Below are positions 1-9,641 of a stretch of DNA of 64,000 nucleotides, in pieces. The notes under the pieces were generated by a model, which saw only the letters and a program-made list of their open reading frames with translations, was not told the origin of the DNA and did no database searches. Each line of letters opens with the position of its first letter. Within the stretch, counting starts at the first letter, position 1. Location of the stretch: assembly GCA_947569365.1 (NCBI GenBank), contig CANOSM010000003.1, positions 62,001-126,000 on the forward strand, in the 5' to 3' direction. A program made the position numbers and the translations under genes. This DNA is from an uncultured Clostridium sp. (GTDB lineage: Bacteria; Bacillota; Clostridia; TANB77; CAG-508).

Positions 1-2
1 CA

Positions 3-482
3 ATTTCAACTAAAGAATATATATTATCGTCAGTAGATATACAAAAGAAAAATGTAGAAAATGGATATATAAGTGATATATCTATAGGAAAAGCAGTAAG
101 AGCAAGTATGGCTTTCCCAGGAATATTTACACCATGCGACTATAAAGAATATAGTTTTATGGATGGAGGAACAAAAGATAATTTACCTATACAAATTTTA
201 AAGGATATGGGAGCAGATAAGACATTAGGTATAAGTTTTAAACTTGATGAGTATGGATCCAATACAAATATTCTAGCAACAATATTAAGAGCTTGTGATA
301 TTTTTTCTTTAAAGGATGTTAGAAAAGCACAAGAAATTGCTGATTACTTTATTGAAATAGAAGTAAAAGATGCAAAATTACTAGAAATACAAGAAATGGA
401 TTATTGCATACAAAAGGGTTATGATACCATAATGAATAATAAAGAAAAAATATTAGAGTTAGTGAGGAAAAACGATAAATGA
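3..482 (+). CDS. Patatin-like phospholipase, C-terminal part (cut by window start)
   Basis: The reading frame is open from base 3, so the 5' part of the gene, including the GxSxG nucleophile motif, lies outside the window. The visible 159 residues hold AVRASMAFPGIFTP followed by DGG and NLPIQ. This is the second half of a patatin-family serine hydrolase, where the Asp of DGG/A completes the Ser-Asp dyad. Such enzymes hydrolyse acyl chains from lipids; the substrate here is unknown. The stop codon overlaps the start of the SDR gene (ATGA at 479-482), so the two are translationally coupled. No odd features were seen in the visible part. Confidence 0.85.
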   Translation: MSTKEYILSSVDIQKKNVENGYISDISIGKAVRASMAFPGIFTPCDYKEYSFMDGGTKDNLPIQILKDMGADKTLGISFKLDEYGSNTNILATILRACDIFSLKDVRKAQEIADYFIEIEVKDAKLLEIQEMDYCIQKGYDTIMNNKEKILELVRKNDK

Positions 483-1231
483 AAGCATTAGTAACAGGAG
501 CTTCCTCAGGAATAGGAAGAGAAATAGCATTATATTTAAGTGAGTTAGGATATGAACTTATTTTAGTTTCACGAGATGATAGAAAGTTAATAGAAGTACA
601 AAATGAAGTAAAGACAAAAGTTCAAATAGAAAAAATGGATTTAACAGATAGAGAGAATCCATGGATATTACATGAAAAATATAAAAATGAACCAATTGAG
701 ATATTAATAAATTGTGCAGGTGTTGGAGTGTTTGGACAATTTACTGATACAGAACTTGAAAGAGATTTAGAATTAATTGATTTGAATATAACTTCTTTAA
801 CAGTTTTAACAAAATTATTTTTAAAAGATATGAAAAAAAGAAATCTAGGATATATAATGAATGTATCATCAATTGCAGGGTTTATGGATGGTCCATTAAT
901 GGCTGAGTATTATGCATCTAAGAATTACGTATTATCCCTAACAAGAGCAATTAGTACAGAACTTAAAAAGGAAAATTCCGAAGTTGTTGTATGTGCTTTA
1001 TGTCCAGGACCTACAGATACTAATTTTAATGATGTAGCTGGAGTTGAATTTAAAGTAAAACCATATAGTAGTGAATTTGTTGCTGAATATGCAGTAAATA
1101 AAATGTTTGAAGAGAAACTTGTTATTATACCAGGTACAAAAATGAAGATGTTAGCAATATTTTCAAAATTTTTACCTGGAGAGATTATAAGAAATGTTGC
1201 ATATTCTATTCAACGAAGAAAGAGAAGATAA
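479..1231 (+). CDS. Short-chain dehydrogenase/reductase (SDR)
   Basis: This 250-residue classical SDR has the Rossmann cofactor motif TGASSGIG at residues 7-14, NCAG near 80, a catalytic Ser in NVSSIAG and the YxxxK pair in YYASKNYVL. It is a cytoplasmic NAD(P)-dependent oxidoreductase. A hydrophobic C-terminal stretch with a basic tail (QRRKRR) suggests membrane proximity, as in SDRs acting on lipids. It overlaps the patatin-like gene by 4 bases and is followed 3 bases later by an MBL-fold gene. A lipid-related operon is plausible but inferred. The substrate cannot be read from the sequence. Confidence 0.88.
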   Translation: MKALVTGASSGIGREIALYLSELGYELILVSRDDRKLIEVQNEVKTKVQIEKMDLTDRENPWILHEKYKNEPIEILINCAGVGVFGQFTDTELERDLELIDLNITSLTVLTKLFLKDMKKRNLGYIMNVSSIAGFMDGPLMAEYYASKNYVLSLTRAISTELKKENSEVVVCALCPGPTDTNFNDVAGVEFKVKPYSSEFVAEYAVNKMFEEKLVIIPGTKMKMLAIFSKFLPGEIIRNVAYSIQRRKRR

Positions 1232-1234
1232 GAT

Positions 1235-1969
1235 ATGAAAGTTACTTTTATTGGTACAGGAACAATGGGGTCTATGACTAGAGGAAATCAGAGTTTAGTA
1301 ATAGATGATATATTGTTCGATATTGGATGTGGAACTGTCAAAAAGATGGAAAGTTTAAAAATATATACAAAAGATATAAAATGTTTAGTTATTTCACATT
1401 TTCATGCAGATCATTTTTTTGATTTACCTAATTACTTAATAGGAAGAAATATAAGAAATGAGCATTTAAAAGAAACACTTCCTATAATAGGGGGAAAAGG
1501 TTTAAAGAAAAGAGTAATTGAATTATTTACATTGGCTTTTGGAGATGGAAACAAAGAAAAGTATAGTAATTTTGAAAGAGATTTTAATGTAAAATTTGTA
1601 GAGTTAGAGAATACAAAAGAGTATATTGATGTAGATAATAGCTTTTCTATAAAAGCATATGATCTTATACATGGAGCATGTAAACCAATTTTAGGCTTTA
1701 TTTTAAATAAAGAAAATAAAAAAATTGGATATGCAACAGATACAATACTTTGTGATAATCTAAAAGAAATATGTAGAGAGTGTGATACAGTATTTATAGA
1801 TGCAACAAATACAATTCCTACTGGAATGCATATAGGATTAAATGAAGTTCTAGAACTAAAAAAAGAAAATGAAAATACAAATTTTTTTGCAATTCATAGA
1901 AGTGATTATATTCATAGTCATATAAAGGAAATTAATTTTCCAGAAGATGAGGAATGTATAATAATATAA
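1235..1969 (+). CDS. MBL-fold metallo-hydrolase, RNase Z-like
   Basis: The 244-residue protein has the metallo-beta-lactamase metal motif HFHADH at about residue 56, a later His in DLIHGAC, an Asp in GYATDT and a terminal AIHRSDYIH. This order matches the RNase Z/ElaC-like branch of the superfamily. It lacks the long exosite arm needed to assign tRNA 3'-processing, so only a phosphodiesterase- or hydrolase-type activity is proposed. It is the third gene of a tight operon with the patatin-like and SDR genes. The last bases run into the leader of the next gene, which has its own ribosome binding site. Confidence 0.8.
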   Translation: MKVTFIGTGTMGSMTRGNQSLVIDDILFDIGCGTVKKMESLKIYTKDIKCLVISHFHADHFFDLPNYLIGRNIRNEHLKETLPIIGGKGLKKRVIELFTLAFGDGNKEKYSNFERDFNVKFVELENTKEYIDVDNSFSIKAYDLIHGACKPILGFILNKENKKIGYATDTILCDNLKEICRECDTVFIDATNTIPTGMHIGLNEVLELKKENENTNFFAIHRSDYIHSHIKEINFPEDEECIII

Positions 1970-1995
1970 ATAAATATATAAAAGGGGGAAGTAAA

Positions 1996-2817
1996 ATGAA
2001 AGCAAAATATAGTAGTAAGATTTGTATATTAATTATACTAGTAGTAGCAATACTTTCTTTATCTAATAATGTTTTTGCAGCTACAATAACAAAAGAAAAA
2101 TTGCAAGAGAATATGAATGCTTATGTAACAGGAAAGAAAAAAGCAACAGCTACATTATCAAATGGTTCATCAATGTCAATTGGTGGTGATTCTCCTTCAG
2201 GAGGTTCTATTACTATAGACGATAAAACGGTAAAATATGCATATGAAGGATATAATATTAGCGGAGCATATACACTTTCAGATACAGAAGCAAGTTTCAC
2301 AGTTGATACATCTACAGAGGGAGTATCTGAAGAGCAGGCTATAATAGAGGCACTTAAACCATCAGTATTATTACCACTATTTTTTCTAGGAATTACTGAT
2401 GAACAAGGAGTAAATTCAAATGATGCATTATATTATTTCGGAAATGAAATATCAAATTCATCTACATCAGTAAATAACAAAATCTTCTCATATACAATGA
2501 CAGGAGATACGACAAAAGCAACATATGTATTAAAGATAAATCTTAACGCTGATTTTTCTACTATTCCAAGTAGTACAAGTAAACCAAATGATTCAGATAA
2601 TTCAACAACAGGAATTATCTCTGATAATAAAACTAATGACACAAATGATACTTTAGATACAAATGACATATTTGATGAAAACAAATCATCAGATAAAGAT
2701 ATACCAGATGCAGGACCAGAAAAGTGGGTTCCTATATCAATTGTTGCAGTAGGACTAATTATAATTATTATAATAGTAATGGATATAATAAATACAAGAA
2801 AAATGAAAATGCAATAA
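1996..2817 (+). CDS. Exported, C-terminally anchored protein with IPDAG sorting-like motif
   Basis: The start is ATG 1996, because a strong GGGGG-type ribosome binding site (1983-1987) sits just before it; an upstream in-frame ATG at 1954 has none. The product of 273 residues begins with a typical signal peptide ending ...NVFA/A. A beta-rich, Ser/Thr-rich body follows, then an Asp/Asn/Thr-rich linker (TNDTNDTLDTND). The end has the motif IPDAG, a hydrophobic segment (VPISIVAVGLIIIIIIVM) and a basic tail (RKMKMQ). That tripartite end is what sortase substrates carry, with IPxAG in place of LPxTG; a sortase is encoded at 25567-26343. It could instead be a plain membrane anchor. No known domain was recognised. 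Confidence 0.7.
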   Translation: MKAKYSSKICILIILVVAILSLSNNVFAATITKEKLQENMNAYVTGKKKATATLSNGSSMSIGGDSPSGGSITIDDKTVKYAYEGYNISGAYTLSDTEASFTVDTSTEGVSEEQAIIEALKPSVLLPLFFLGITDEQGVNSNDALYYFGNEISNSSTSVNNKIFSYTMTGDTTKATYVLKINLNADFSTIPSSTSKPNDSDNSTTGIISDNKTNDTNDTLDTNDIFDENKSSDKDIPDAGPEKWVPISIVAVGLIIIIIIVMDIINTRKMKMQ

Positions 2818-2821
2818 TAAA

Positions 2822-2853
2822 AATGAAGCTACTCTAAATAGGAGTAGTTTTTA
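2822..2853 (+). terminator. Intrinsic terminator after the exported-protein gene
   Basis: The 6-bp stem CTACTC (2829-2834) / GAGTAG (2842-2847) is followed by a T run, directly downstream of the stop codon. Confidence 0.7.
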
Positions 2854-2892
2854 TATGTATAAAAAGAAAAAATATGTAAACTAATTATGTAC

Positions 2893-2921
2893 TTGCAAAA
2901 ATATGAAAAATTTGGTATAAT
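2893..2921 (+). promoter_or_regulatory. Sigma-A type promoter with extended -10
   Basis: TTGCAA at 2893-2898 and TATAAT at 2916-2921 are separated by 17 bases, with TG one base upstream of the -10. The promoter serves the gene at 2967, which also has a clear GGAGGT ribosome binding site. Confidence 0.8.
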
Positions 2922-2966
2922 ATAAATGTAGTTAAAAAAATATAAAATTAATGGAGGTAGACAATA

Positions 2967-3422
2967 ATGAAAATGGAATACTTAGCTAAACGGAGAGCTG
3001 TTAAAAAATTTGTAATACGTGGTAAGTCTAGTGAAGAATTACAGGCTTTTGTAGGTATTATAAAAAGTAACATGTATACGATGGGAGGCATACTTGTTTA
3101 TGAAAAACTAGTAGCAGAAGCATCTAAATTTTTTATATTATCATTTGAAGACAGTATAAATATGGCAGCGTGGGAGTACATGACAACAAGTGCTATCGGT
3201 ACTCAGATTATAGAAATAGTTTCTAGTAAAGTGCTGAATATTACAGATAAAGATAATGAGGCTGTAATGAAAAAAAAGGCAGAAATCAGAGCATCTATAA
3301 ATGAGTATAATGGAGCAGTGTTAAGAGAAAAAGAAATAAAAAACGGGTATGAACTTTTACTATTTTTCACAGATGAGTCCAAAATGGAAGAATGGCAAAA
3401 TACCTTCAATGTACAAGCATAG
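2967..3422 (+). CDS. Hypothetical 151-residue protein
   Basis: I do not recognise this family. The protein is soluble, mixed alpha/beta, without signal peptide or membrane segment. Promoter, GGAGGT ribosome binding site (2953-2958) and ATG 2967 are all well placed, so the start is secure. Codon 9 is CGG (2991-2993) and here the frame stays open through it, unlike the five genes in this window where CGG marks a frameshift. Base composition is less A/T-rich than its neighbours, which may mean a recent origin elsewhere. It is monocistronic: its own promoter lies upstream and a large terminator hairpin downstream. Confidence 0.7.
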   Translation: MKMEYLAKRRAVKKFVIRGKSSEELQAFVGIIKSNMYTMGGILVYEKLVAEASKFFILSFEDSINMAAWEYMTTSAIGTQIIEIVSSKVLNITDKDNEAVMKKKAEIRASINEYNGAVLREKEIKNGYELLLFFTDESKMEEWQNTFNVQA

Positions 3423-3446
3423 TTTTATACTTAGTACTACTACCTT

Positions 3447-3522
3447 AGGGGTTGTTCCTTACAGATACCATAATATTTATCAGGTTCATGGTATTGTAAG
3501 GGGATGACAACCCCTTTTTTTT
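3447..3522 (+). terminator. Two-tier terminator hairpin
   Basis: The outer stem AGGGGTTGT / ACAACCCCT closes an inner stem CCTTACA.ATACCA / TGGTAT.TGTAAGG, and the structure ends in eight T residues. It is unusually long for an intrinsic terminator. Confidence 0.8.
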
Positions 3523-3585
3523 ATTTATTAGTAAATGATGTATATATATTATTATAAATGAATATCTACGAATATGTAGATATTT

Positions 3586-4710
3586 TTATAATACCATTCC
3601 AAGAGTAAGAATACCAACATTATCATTATATATTTTAGAAAATTGAGATAGAGGTAATGGATTTGTTCCAGAACCAACTTCAACAGTATATCCAGGTCTA
3701 TTATAATTTTGTATAAACCAATCTTTATATCCAGCATATGCTGAATTTGTTGGTGTAGTATCTAATGAATATCCACTAACATTTGAAAATTGTTGACCAA
3801 TATAATATGAACCTTCAGGTAGGAAATCAGAAAATTTCCAATAAATAACTTCACCTTGTGAATGGTATGCAAGTATAAGTCTAAAATTTTTAGATAGTGT
3901 AAAATTATACATAGCAATAGCTTCAGGAGTAACTAATGGCGCTGTTCCTACAAAATCTCTAGGACCAGGTTTAGTAAACCCTTGAGAAAATTTTATTTCT
4001 TTTGCTGTTTCCCATAATGCTGGAAATTGTAAGTTTAAATCTATACCATTTATATTTGCTTTCCAACCATTTGGAAATTCAATATTAGGATAGTTTTCTG
4101 AAAGTGTTTTTGTATAATTAAAAACATCAGGAAGGTATTTTTCTATATTTCCAACAACTAAATCAACTCCATCTGGATTTACCATTGGTACAAAAAACAC
4201 AGATGTATTTTCAAAAAGATATTTTGCTCTATAATCAAATATTGTAGAATTACTTTCATATGCAGCAGATAAATTTTCTATGTATTTCATAAGTAAAACA
4301 GATGTAATCCATTCATTTGCATGTATAGAACTACTATAAAAGACCTGTTTTTGACCTCTTCCAAAACGAACATAAGGTATACTTCTTCCAAGTGCAGAAT
4401 ATCCTATACTGCCAATATCTAAAAATGGGTATTTACTTTTTAGTCCATCTAAATTAATAGATAATATATTGTATCCATACTGAACATCTGTAGGAACAAT
4501 ATATGAATATTGCAAAAGCTTATTCCAAGTATTTGCACCAACAATTCCATCAGGAGTAAGCCAAAAATTTCTTTGAAAATTTATAACAGCATTTTTAGTA
4601 TTCTGACCGAATATTCCGTCAACAGTTAAATTTCCAAAACCTAAAGTATTTAATAAACTTTGTAAATATTGTACAAGAGTACCAGTTGAACTGACTTTTA
4701 AAACTTCCAT
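3586..4710 (-). CDS. M14-family peptidase with N-terminal peptidoglycan-binding domain
   Basis: Residues 1-70 form a PG_binding_1 domain (TVDGIFGQNT...FQ...DGIVGANTW). The rest is a zinc carboxypeptidase of family M14, with the HxxE zinc motif in SSIHANEW, the third zinc ligand in ILAYHSQGEV and the catalytic Glu in YTVEVGSGTNP. This layout is known from gamma-D-glutamyl-meso-diaminopimelate endopeptidases that cut the peptidoglycan stem peptide. No signal peptide is visible, as in sporulation-related forms acting inside the mother cell; that role is inferred. The start codon follows AGGTGATT. The gene is divergent from the small membrane protein gene at 4833. An imperfect hairpin (3561-3584) lies just past the stop. 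Confidence 0.88.
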   Translation of the reverse strand: MEVLKVSSTGTLVQYLQSLLNTLGFGNLTVDGIFGQNTKNAVINFQRNFWLTPDGIVGANTWNKLLQYSYIVPTDVQYGYNILSINLDGLKSKYPFLDIGSIGYSALGRSIPYVRFGRGQKQVFYSSSIHANEWITSVLLMKYIENLSAAYESNSTIFDYRAKYLFENTSVFFVPMVNPDGVDLVVGNIEKYLPDVFNYTKTLSENYPNIEFPNGWKANINGIDLNLQFPALWETAKEIKFSQGFTKPGPRDFVGTAPLVTPEAIAMYNFTLSKNFRLILAYHSQGEVIYWKFSDFLPEGSYYIGQQFSNVSGYSLDTTPTNSAYAGYKDWFIQNYNRPGYTVEVGSGTNPLPLSQFSKIYNDNVGILTLGMVL

Positions 4711-4772
4711 ATAATCACCTAAAATAATATATGTAAAAAGTGTAAAAAAAGTTAAAAAAGTATGATAAATAT

Positions 4773-4801
4773 TTGATATTATTTTTTATATATAATATAA
4801 T
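4773..4801 (+). promoter_or_regulatory. Sigma-A type promoter
   Basis: TTGATA (4773-4778) and TATAAT (4796-4801) are separated by 17 bases, upstream of the gene at 4833. Confidence 0.55.
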
Positions 4802-4832
4802 AATAAAAACATAACATGAAGGAGTTGAAGAA

Positions 4833-5222
4833 ATGAAAAAAGGCACAATATCAATAATAATATTAGCTCTATTATTGTTTTTATTAGTTATATTAGGAAT
4901 TATTGCTTATTTAAAATTATATATTCCAAGCAATTATGTAATGAAAATAGAAAATACAGTTGATCAGAAATCTAACATAGTATACATATATGAAAATGGA
5001 AAAGTAATCTTAAATAATGAAGGAATTAATAAGTATAAATTATCTATGAGCAAAGATGATGTTCAAGAGTTATTAAATGAATTACCAAAACATGAGGTGA
5101 CAGTAAAAGTATATGTGGTAACAACAAAAGATGGTAAAGAAACTTATGTAGAAAATATGTTTTATACTCTAGTTTCACAAAAATTAAAAATAAAGAATAT
5201 ATTTACAGAAGGTATAAAGTAA
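4833..5222 (+). CDS. Small membrane-anchored protein of unknown function
   Basis: The 129-residue protein has one N-terminal membrane segment (residues 5-29) and a short extracellular domain of about 100 residues predicted to be beta-rich (MKIENTVDQ...YIYENGKVIL). No family was recognised. The GAAGGAG ribosome binding site is well placed. It stands alone between a promoter and a bidirectional terminator shared with the convergent dnaJ-like gene. Confidence 0.65.
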   Translation: MKKGTISIIILALLLFLLVILGIIAYLKLYIPSNYVMKIENTVDQKSNIVYIYENGKVILNNEGINKYKLSMSKDDVQELLNELPKHEVTVKVYVVTTKDGKETYVENMFYTLVSQKLKIKNIFTEGIK

Positions 5223-5227
5223 ATAAA

Positions 5228-5266
5228 AATAAGTACAAATCAGAAAATAATTTGTACTTATTTTTT
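5228..5266. terminator. Bidirectional terminator
   Basis: The perfect 13-bp stem AATAAGTACAAAT / ATTTGTACTTATT has T runs on both sides and lies between two convergent stop codons. Confidence 0.85.
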
Positions 5267-5951
5267 ATATTGTTGTTTTAAAGATTGTTCCTATAGTAGA
5301 GAAAATAGATATAATAGTATCAACGAAAACCTTTAATATAATATTAGAATTATAAAGATTTATCAAATATTCATGAATAGGAGGAATAAAAAATAATATA
5401 GTAAATATAATTAAGACACATACTATTGTTAAAAAAACATTTAGAATTCTCTTAAAAGTCCATTTATATTTTAATCTATATCCTCTAGAACGTAAGTAAT
5501 TATCATAGGCTTCTACATATCGTTCTTGTAATTTCTTTTCTATTTTCTTTTTTTGCTTGTCATCCATAAATGTAGTATCCACTACAAAATTTTCCTTATC
5601 ATATTTTGATGGATTATTTAATGGTGTATCATTTTCATATTGATTATTATTAATTGATGATTTTTCGGAAGAATTATCTTCTGTAGAAGAATAATTTGTA
5701 GATTTATTTATAGAGTCCAGCTCCTTTTTTTTCTTTAATATAAAGTCATAATTACTTCTTTTAGATTCATCAGATAAAACATCATAAGCTTCATTTAACT
5801 TTTTCATTATTCTTTCAGCTTCTTTTTTATCACCAGTATATACATCAGGATGATACTTTTTAGCAAGAACTCTATAAGCTTTATCGATTACCTCAATAGA
5901 TGCATTTTCATTAACTTCTAATATTTCATAATAATTATCAGTTGATTTCAT
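5265..5951 (-). CDS. DnaJ-domain membrane protein
   Basis: Residues 1-68 are a J domain with the invariant HPD (HPDVYTGD) between helices II and III, so the protein should stimulate a DnaK ATPase. A Ser/Asn-rich linker follows. The C-terminal 60 residues contain two hydrophobic membrane segments (about 170-195 and 205-225). The Gly/Phe and zinc-finger regions of true DnaJ are absent, so this is a membrane-tethered J-protein rather than DnaJ. An AGGGGTAA ribosome binding site precedes the ATG. Client and partner are unknown. Confidence 0.82.
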   Translation of the reverse strand: MKSTDNYYEILEVNENASIEVIDKAYRVLAKKYHPDVYTGDKKEAERIMKKLNEAYDVLSDESKRSNYDFILKKKKELDSINKSTNYSSTEDNSSEKSSINNNQYENDTPLNNPSKYDKENFVVDTTFMDDKQKKKIEKKLQERYVEAYDNYLRSRGYRLKYKWTFKRILNVFLTIVCVLIIFTILFFIPPIHEYLINLYNSNIILKVFVDTIISIFSTIGTIFKTTI

Positions 5952-6081
5952 TTATTACCCCTTTATAATTATATATAGAAATTATAACATTAGAAAAATC
6001 AATATACAAGAATTAACAATGTACAAAACATAAAAAGAATGTTATAATTATAAAATGTATAAAATAGTAAAGAGGGATAAT

Positions 6082-6960
6082 ATGGATAATAATGATAGAA
6101 TAATAAAATATATGGCATATGATGGAAAAGTGAGTATTACATGTGCAGATACTACATATTTAGTAGAAAAGTCAAGACAAATACATGATTTAACTCCAAC
6201 TACTACAGCTGTTATGGGAAGAGTACTTACAATTACAAGTATGATGGGAGTAGATTTAAAAAATCTTGATGAGAGTATTACTGTTCAAATAAATGGAAAT
6301 GGACCTATCGGAAAGATTATGGCAGTATCAAATTGCTTCCCAAAAGTAAAAGGATATATTCAAAATCCACTAGTAGAACTACCTTTAAACCAAAATGCGA
6401 AAATAGATGTAGGTGGAGCAGTAGGAAAAGATGGATATATAAATGTCATAAAAGATATTGGAATAAAAGAACCATATATAGGAATAACTCCTATAGTATC
6501 TGGAGAAATAGCAGAAGATTTCACAAAATATTTTGCAGACTCAGAACAGAAACCGACAATACTTGCACTTGGAGTCTTGGTCAATAAATCTGGTGTACAA
6601 TCATCAGGAGGATATTTATTAAATTTAATGCCTGATGCAACTGATGAGATAATTGATAAGTTAGAAAAAAATGTCTCAAACATTCCTTCTATCAGTAAGA
6701 TGCTTTCTGATGATATGTCATTAGAAGAGATAGCAAAAGTTGTTACAGGTGATAATAATATAAAAGTTATAGAAGAAAATATTATTCCAGTATATGAATG
6801 TGATTGTAGTAAAGAGAAATTTGAAAAGGGATTAATTTCGCTAGGAAAAGAAGAGCTTAAAGATATAATTAAAAATGATGATAAGATAGAAACAGTATGT
6901 CAATTCTGTAATAAAAAATATATTTTTGATAAAGAATATATAGAAAACATCATAAAATAG
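6082..6960 (+). CDS. hslO: Redox-regulated chaperone Hsp33
   Basis: The start is ATG 6082, behind AGAGGG; the earlier ATG 6055 falls at the expected transcription start. The protein (292 residues) matches Hsp33 along its length, including the N-terminal GKVSITCADTT region and the C-terminal zinc switch CDC (VYECDCSKEKF) plus CQFC. The four Cys bind zinc when reduced; oxidation releases zinc and activates holdase activity in the cytoplasm. A TATAAT box at 6043-6048 with a weaker -35 lies upstream. The TSCPD gene follows closely and may be co-transcribed. Confidence 0.93.
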   Translation: MDNNDRIIKYMAYDGKVSITCADTTYLVEKSRQIHDLTPTTTAVMGRVLTITSMMGVDLKNLDESITVQINGNGPIGKIMAVSNCFPKVKGYIQNPLVELPLNQNAKIDVGGAVGKDGYINVIKDIGIKEPYIGITPIVSGEIAEDFTKYFADSEQKPTILALGVLVNKSGVQSSGGYLLNLMPDATDEIIDKLEKNVSNIPSISKMLSDDMSLEEIAKVVTGDNNIKVIEENIIPVYECDCSKEKFEKGLISLGKEELKDIIKNDDKIETVCQFCNKKYIFDKEYIENIIK

Positions 6961-6977
6961 TAAATATGGAGGGAAAT

Positions 6978-7232
6978 ATGAAATATACATTTAGACCTGA
7001 AGGAGTTTGCTCAACTGAAATGATTGTAGAGCTAGAAGGAGACATAGTAAGAGATGTGCAGATAGTAGGAGGATGTCCAGGAAATACTGTAGGAGTTACA
7101 AAACTTGTACGAGGAAGAAGTATTGATGAAGTTATATCATTATTAAAAGGTATTCCTTGTAGAACAAAAGGCACATCTTGCCCAGATCAATTGGCAAAAG
7201 GATTGGAAAAAATAAAACGAAATGCAAACTAA
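6978..7232 (+). CDS. TSCPD-domain small protein
   Basis: The start is set at ATG 6978 because GGAGGG sits ahead of it; ATG 6966 would overlap that site. The 84-residue product contains the TSCPD signature (GTSCPDQLAKGL) and GGCPGNT, as in the family of stand-alone TSCPD proteins common in clostridia. This domain also occurs at the end of some ribonucleotide reductases. The conserved Cys residues suggest metal or redox binding, but no reaction is established. It lies 17 bases after hslO and ends in a strong terminator. Confidence 0.85.
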   Translation: MKYTFRPEGVCSTEMIVELEGDIVRDVQIVGGCPGNTVGVTKLVRGRSIDEVISLLKGIPCRTKGTSCPDQLAKGLEKIKRNAN

Positions 7233-7234
7233 AA

Positions 7235-7272
7235 AAGATAGAAAATAGCAATATTGTTATTTTCTATCTTTT
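7235..7272. terminator. Bidirectional terminator
   Basis: The stem AAGATAGAAAATA / TATTTTCTATCTT has A/T tracts on both sides and separates the convergent TSCPD and PBP genes. Confidence 0.85.
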
Positions 7273-7278
7273 TTATAT

Positions 7279-9526
7279 TTATTGTCCTCCACCAGAAGAT
7301 CTAAGTGTTATAGATATTATAGTTCCTTCTTCAACTTTTGTCCCTTCAGAGATATCTTGCGAAATTACTTTACCAGAGCCATCAATTTCAATATTTAAAT
7401 TCAATTCTTTTAGTTTCTTTTTAGCTTCAGATAATGTTAATCCTTTTAAATTAGGAACTTTTACTGTTTTTGTATCAGTATTTTCATCATATAAACAAAT
7501 GATAGAATTTTTTTCTAAAGATATTCCAGCTTTAGGATATTGAGAAGATACAATATAATTATCAGTGTTTGATTCGTTTACTACAGTAAAACCACTTTTT
7601 TCTAATATTTTTACAGCTTCAGAATATTTTTTACCAATAACATCATTTAACGAAATAATATCTTTTTCTTTATTTGATTTTTCATTTGATGATATTCCAA
7701 GATAAGGTAACACTTCAGATAAAATTTGTGAAGTAACGGGAGCAGCAATTGTACCTCCATGATGTTTACCATTTTTAGGATGTTTTAATATAACTAAACA
7801 AACAACCTGAGGATTATCTATTGGAGCAACAGAGATAAATGATGCTACATAACCTTCTGATTCTTTTCCCCCAGGAGGCTCAGAAGTTCCACTTTTACCA
7901 CCAATAGTATATCCTGTTATAGAGGCATATCCACCAGTACCTTCAGAAACAACTGATTCAAGCATACTTCTCATTTTTGCAGAAGTTTCTTCAGATATAG
8001 CTTGTCTAATTTCAACTGGTTCTAAATTATTACTAACTTTTGTATCTGAATTTACAGTTTTATATACAATTCTTGGTTGCATTAATTTTCCATCATTTAC
8101 TATACTGGATACTGTTGTGATAAGCTGTAGAGGGGTAATAGTAAATCTCTGTCCAAATGACATTGGGGCAAGATCTATGGCTGAACAATTATTCTTATCA
8201 CGGAAATATCCAGATGCTTCTCCTGCTACCTTTGCACCAGTATTTCCTCTAAGCCCAAAAGAATCTAAATATTTATAAAATCTATTTATTCCAATCCTTT
8301 TACCAATCTGAACAAATGCAGGATTGCAAGACTTTTCTAAAGCTTGTCTAACGGTTAAAGTACCATGAGAAGCTTTTGCCCAACAGTGTATTTTTCTACC
8401 AGCAACGGTTGTATATCCACCACAAGTAAAAGTATCTGAATCAGTTCCAACTAATCCTTCTTCTATAGCTATTGCAGAAGTTATGATCTTAAATGTAGAA
8501 CCAGGTTCATATCCATTAGATACAGCTGGATTTCTCCACATAGCATAAATCTTTTTAGCTTGATCTTCTTCTGATAGTTTATTCCAAGTCTTTTTTAATT
8601 CTTTTGTATTTGGTGTAAAAGGAGTATTTAAGTCAAATGTTGGATAATTTGCCATAGATAATATATCTCCATTTGTAGGATTCATAATTATTGCAATTCC
8701 AGAATCTGCTTTGTTCTCGTTTACAGCTTGTTTTAAGTATTTTTCAACAGTAGTTTGTATATTTACATCAATAGTTAAATATATATCACTTCCATTTTCA
8801 GCAGGAACATATTGTTCGCTTTCATCAGAAATGATATTATGTCTTACATCTGTAGTTGTAACAATTCTACCAGATGTTCCACTTAAAGTAGAATCCCATT
8901 CTGATTCCAAGCCTTCTAGACCTTGATTATCAGAACCACAAAATCCAATTAGATGAGCTGAAAGACTGTGATATGGATATGATCTTTTAGTATCTTCATC
9001 TATATTTATTCCAGTTGATATTTTATTTTCACTCATCCAGTTTTTTAATTCTTCTGATTTATCTAGATTGACTTTTTTAGCAATTGTTACTACTGATGAT
9101 TCAGAAGATAAATCTTTTAAAACATCATCATATTTGAGTTTGAATAGTTCAGCGAATTTTTCTGCAAGTAATTCATTAGGAACAGCTTTATCATTAGAAT
9201 ATAATATTTTTCCAGGATTAACGCTAATTGTTGAAACAGAAGTACTTTTAGCTAGAATTTTTCCATTAGTATCATATATTACACCTCTTTTAGGGCTAAT
9301 AACTAAGCTTTTAGTTTGTTGTTTATAAGCTTCAGTACTTAAAGTAGGTCCTTTCATAAATTGTATATATCCGAATTCTCACAATTAGTGCAATTAAAAC
9401 TAATATGAACATTATCAAAATAAAAATAGACCTTTTTAAAAATATAGATTTAATAATTAGGTCAATATTTTGACTAATTGCTTGTTTTTTATTTCTCTTT
9501 TTTAAAATTTTTTTAACTTTTTTCAT
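7279..9526 (-). CDS. PASTA-type penicillin-binding protein, with +1 frameshift at CGG
   Basis: This class B transpeptidase has an N-terminal membrane segment (SIFILIMFILVLIALIVRI), a dimerisation domain, and the motifs STFK, SCN and KSG (in GGKSGTSEP). Two PASTA repeats close it, as in SpoVD and related PBPs that cross-link peptidoglycan. The gene is not open end to end. The frame from ATG 9526 reads LIVRI and then CGG at 9373-9371. Skipping the C (9373) gives RIGYIQFMKG, which joins the long frame and makes a normal 748-residue protein. Without the skip the N-terminal anchor and the catalytic domain are separate. It may be the vegetative paralogue of the dcw-cluster PBP. Confidence 0.9.
9371..9373 (-). 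other. CGG frameshift site 1 (PBP)
   Basis: The in-frame codons ATT CGG ATA become ATT GGA TAT when one C is skipped. The restored residue is Gly in RIGYIQF, a common sequence at the end of the PBP membrane anchor. Confidence 0.85.
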
Positions 9527-9641
9527 AATCACCACTTAAAATAATTATAATTATTTATTATTTTATATTATAGATAAATAAAAAGCAATATGATATAGTA
9601 TAAAATAAACTGAATACAATATTATAAAAAGGTGTGGAATT

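Noticed and set aside
9332-9526. Separate small membrane protein ahead of the PBP gene
   Set aside because: Its end overlaps the PBP frame, and skipping one C of CGG gives RIGYIQFMKG, the normal PBP anchor. It is the N-terminus of the same protein.
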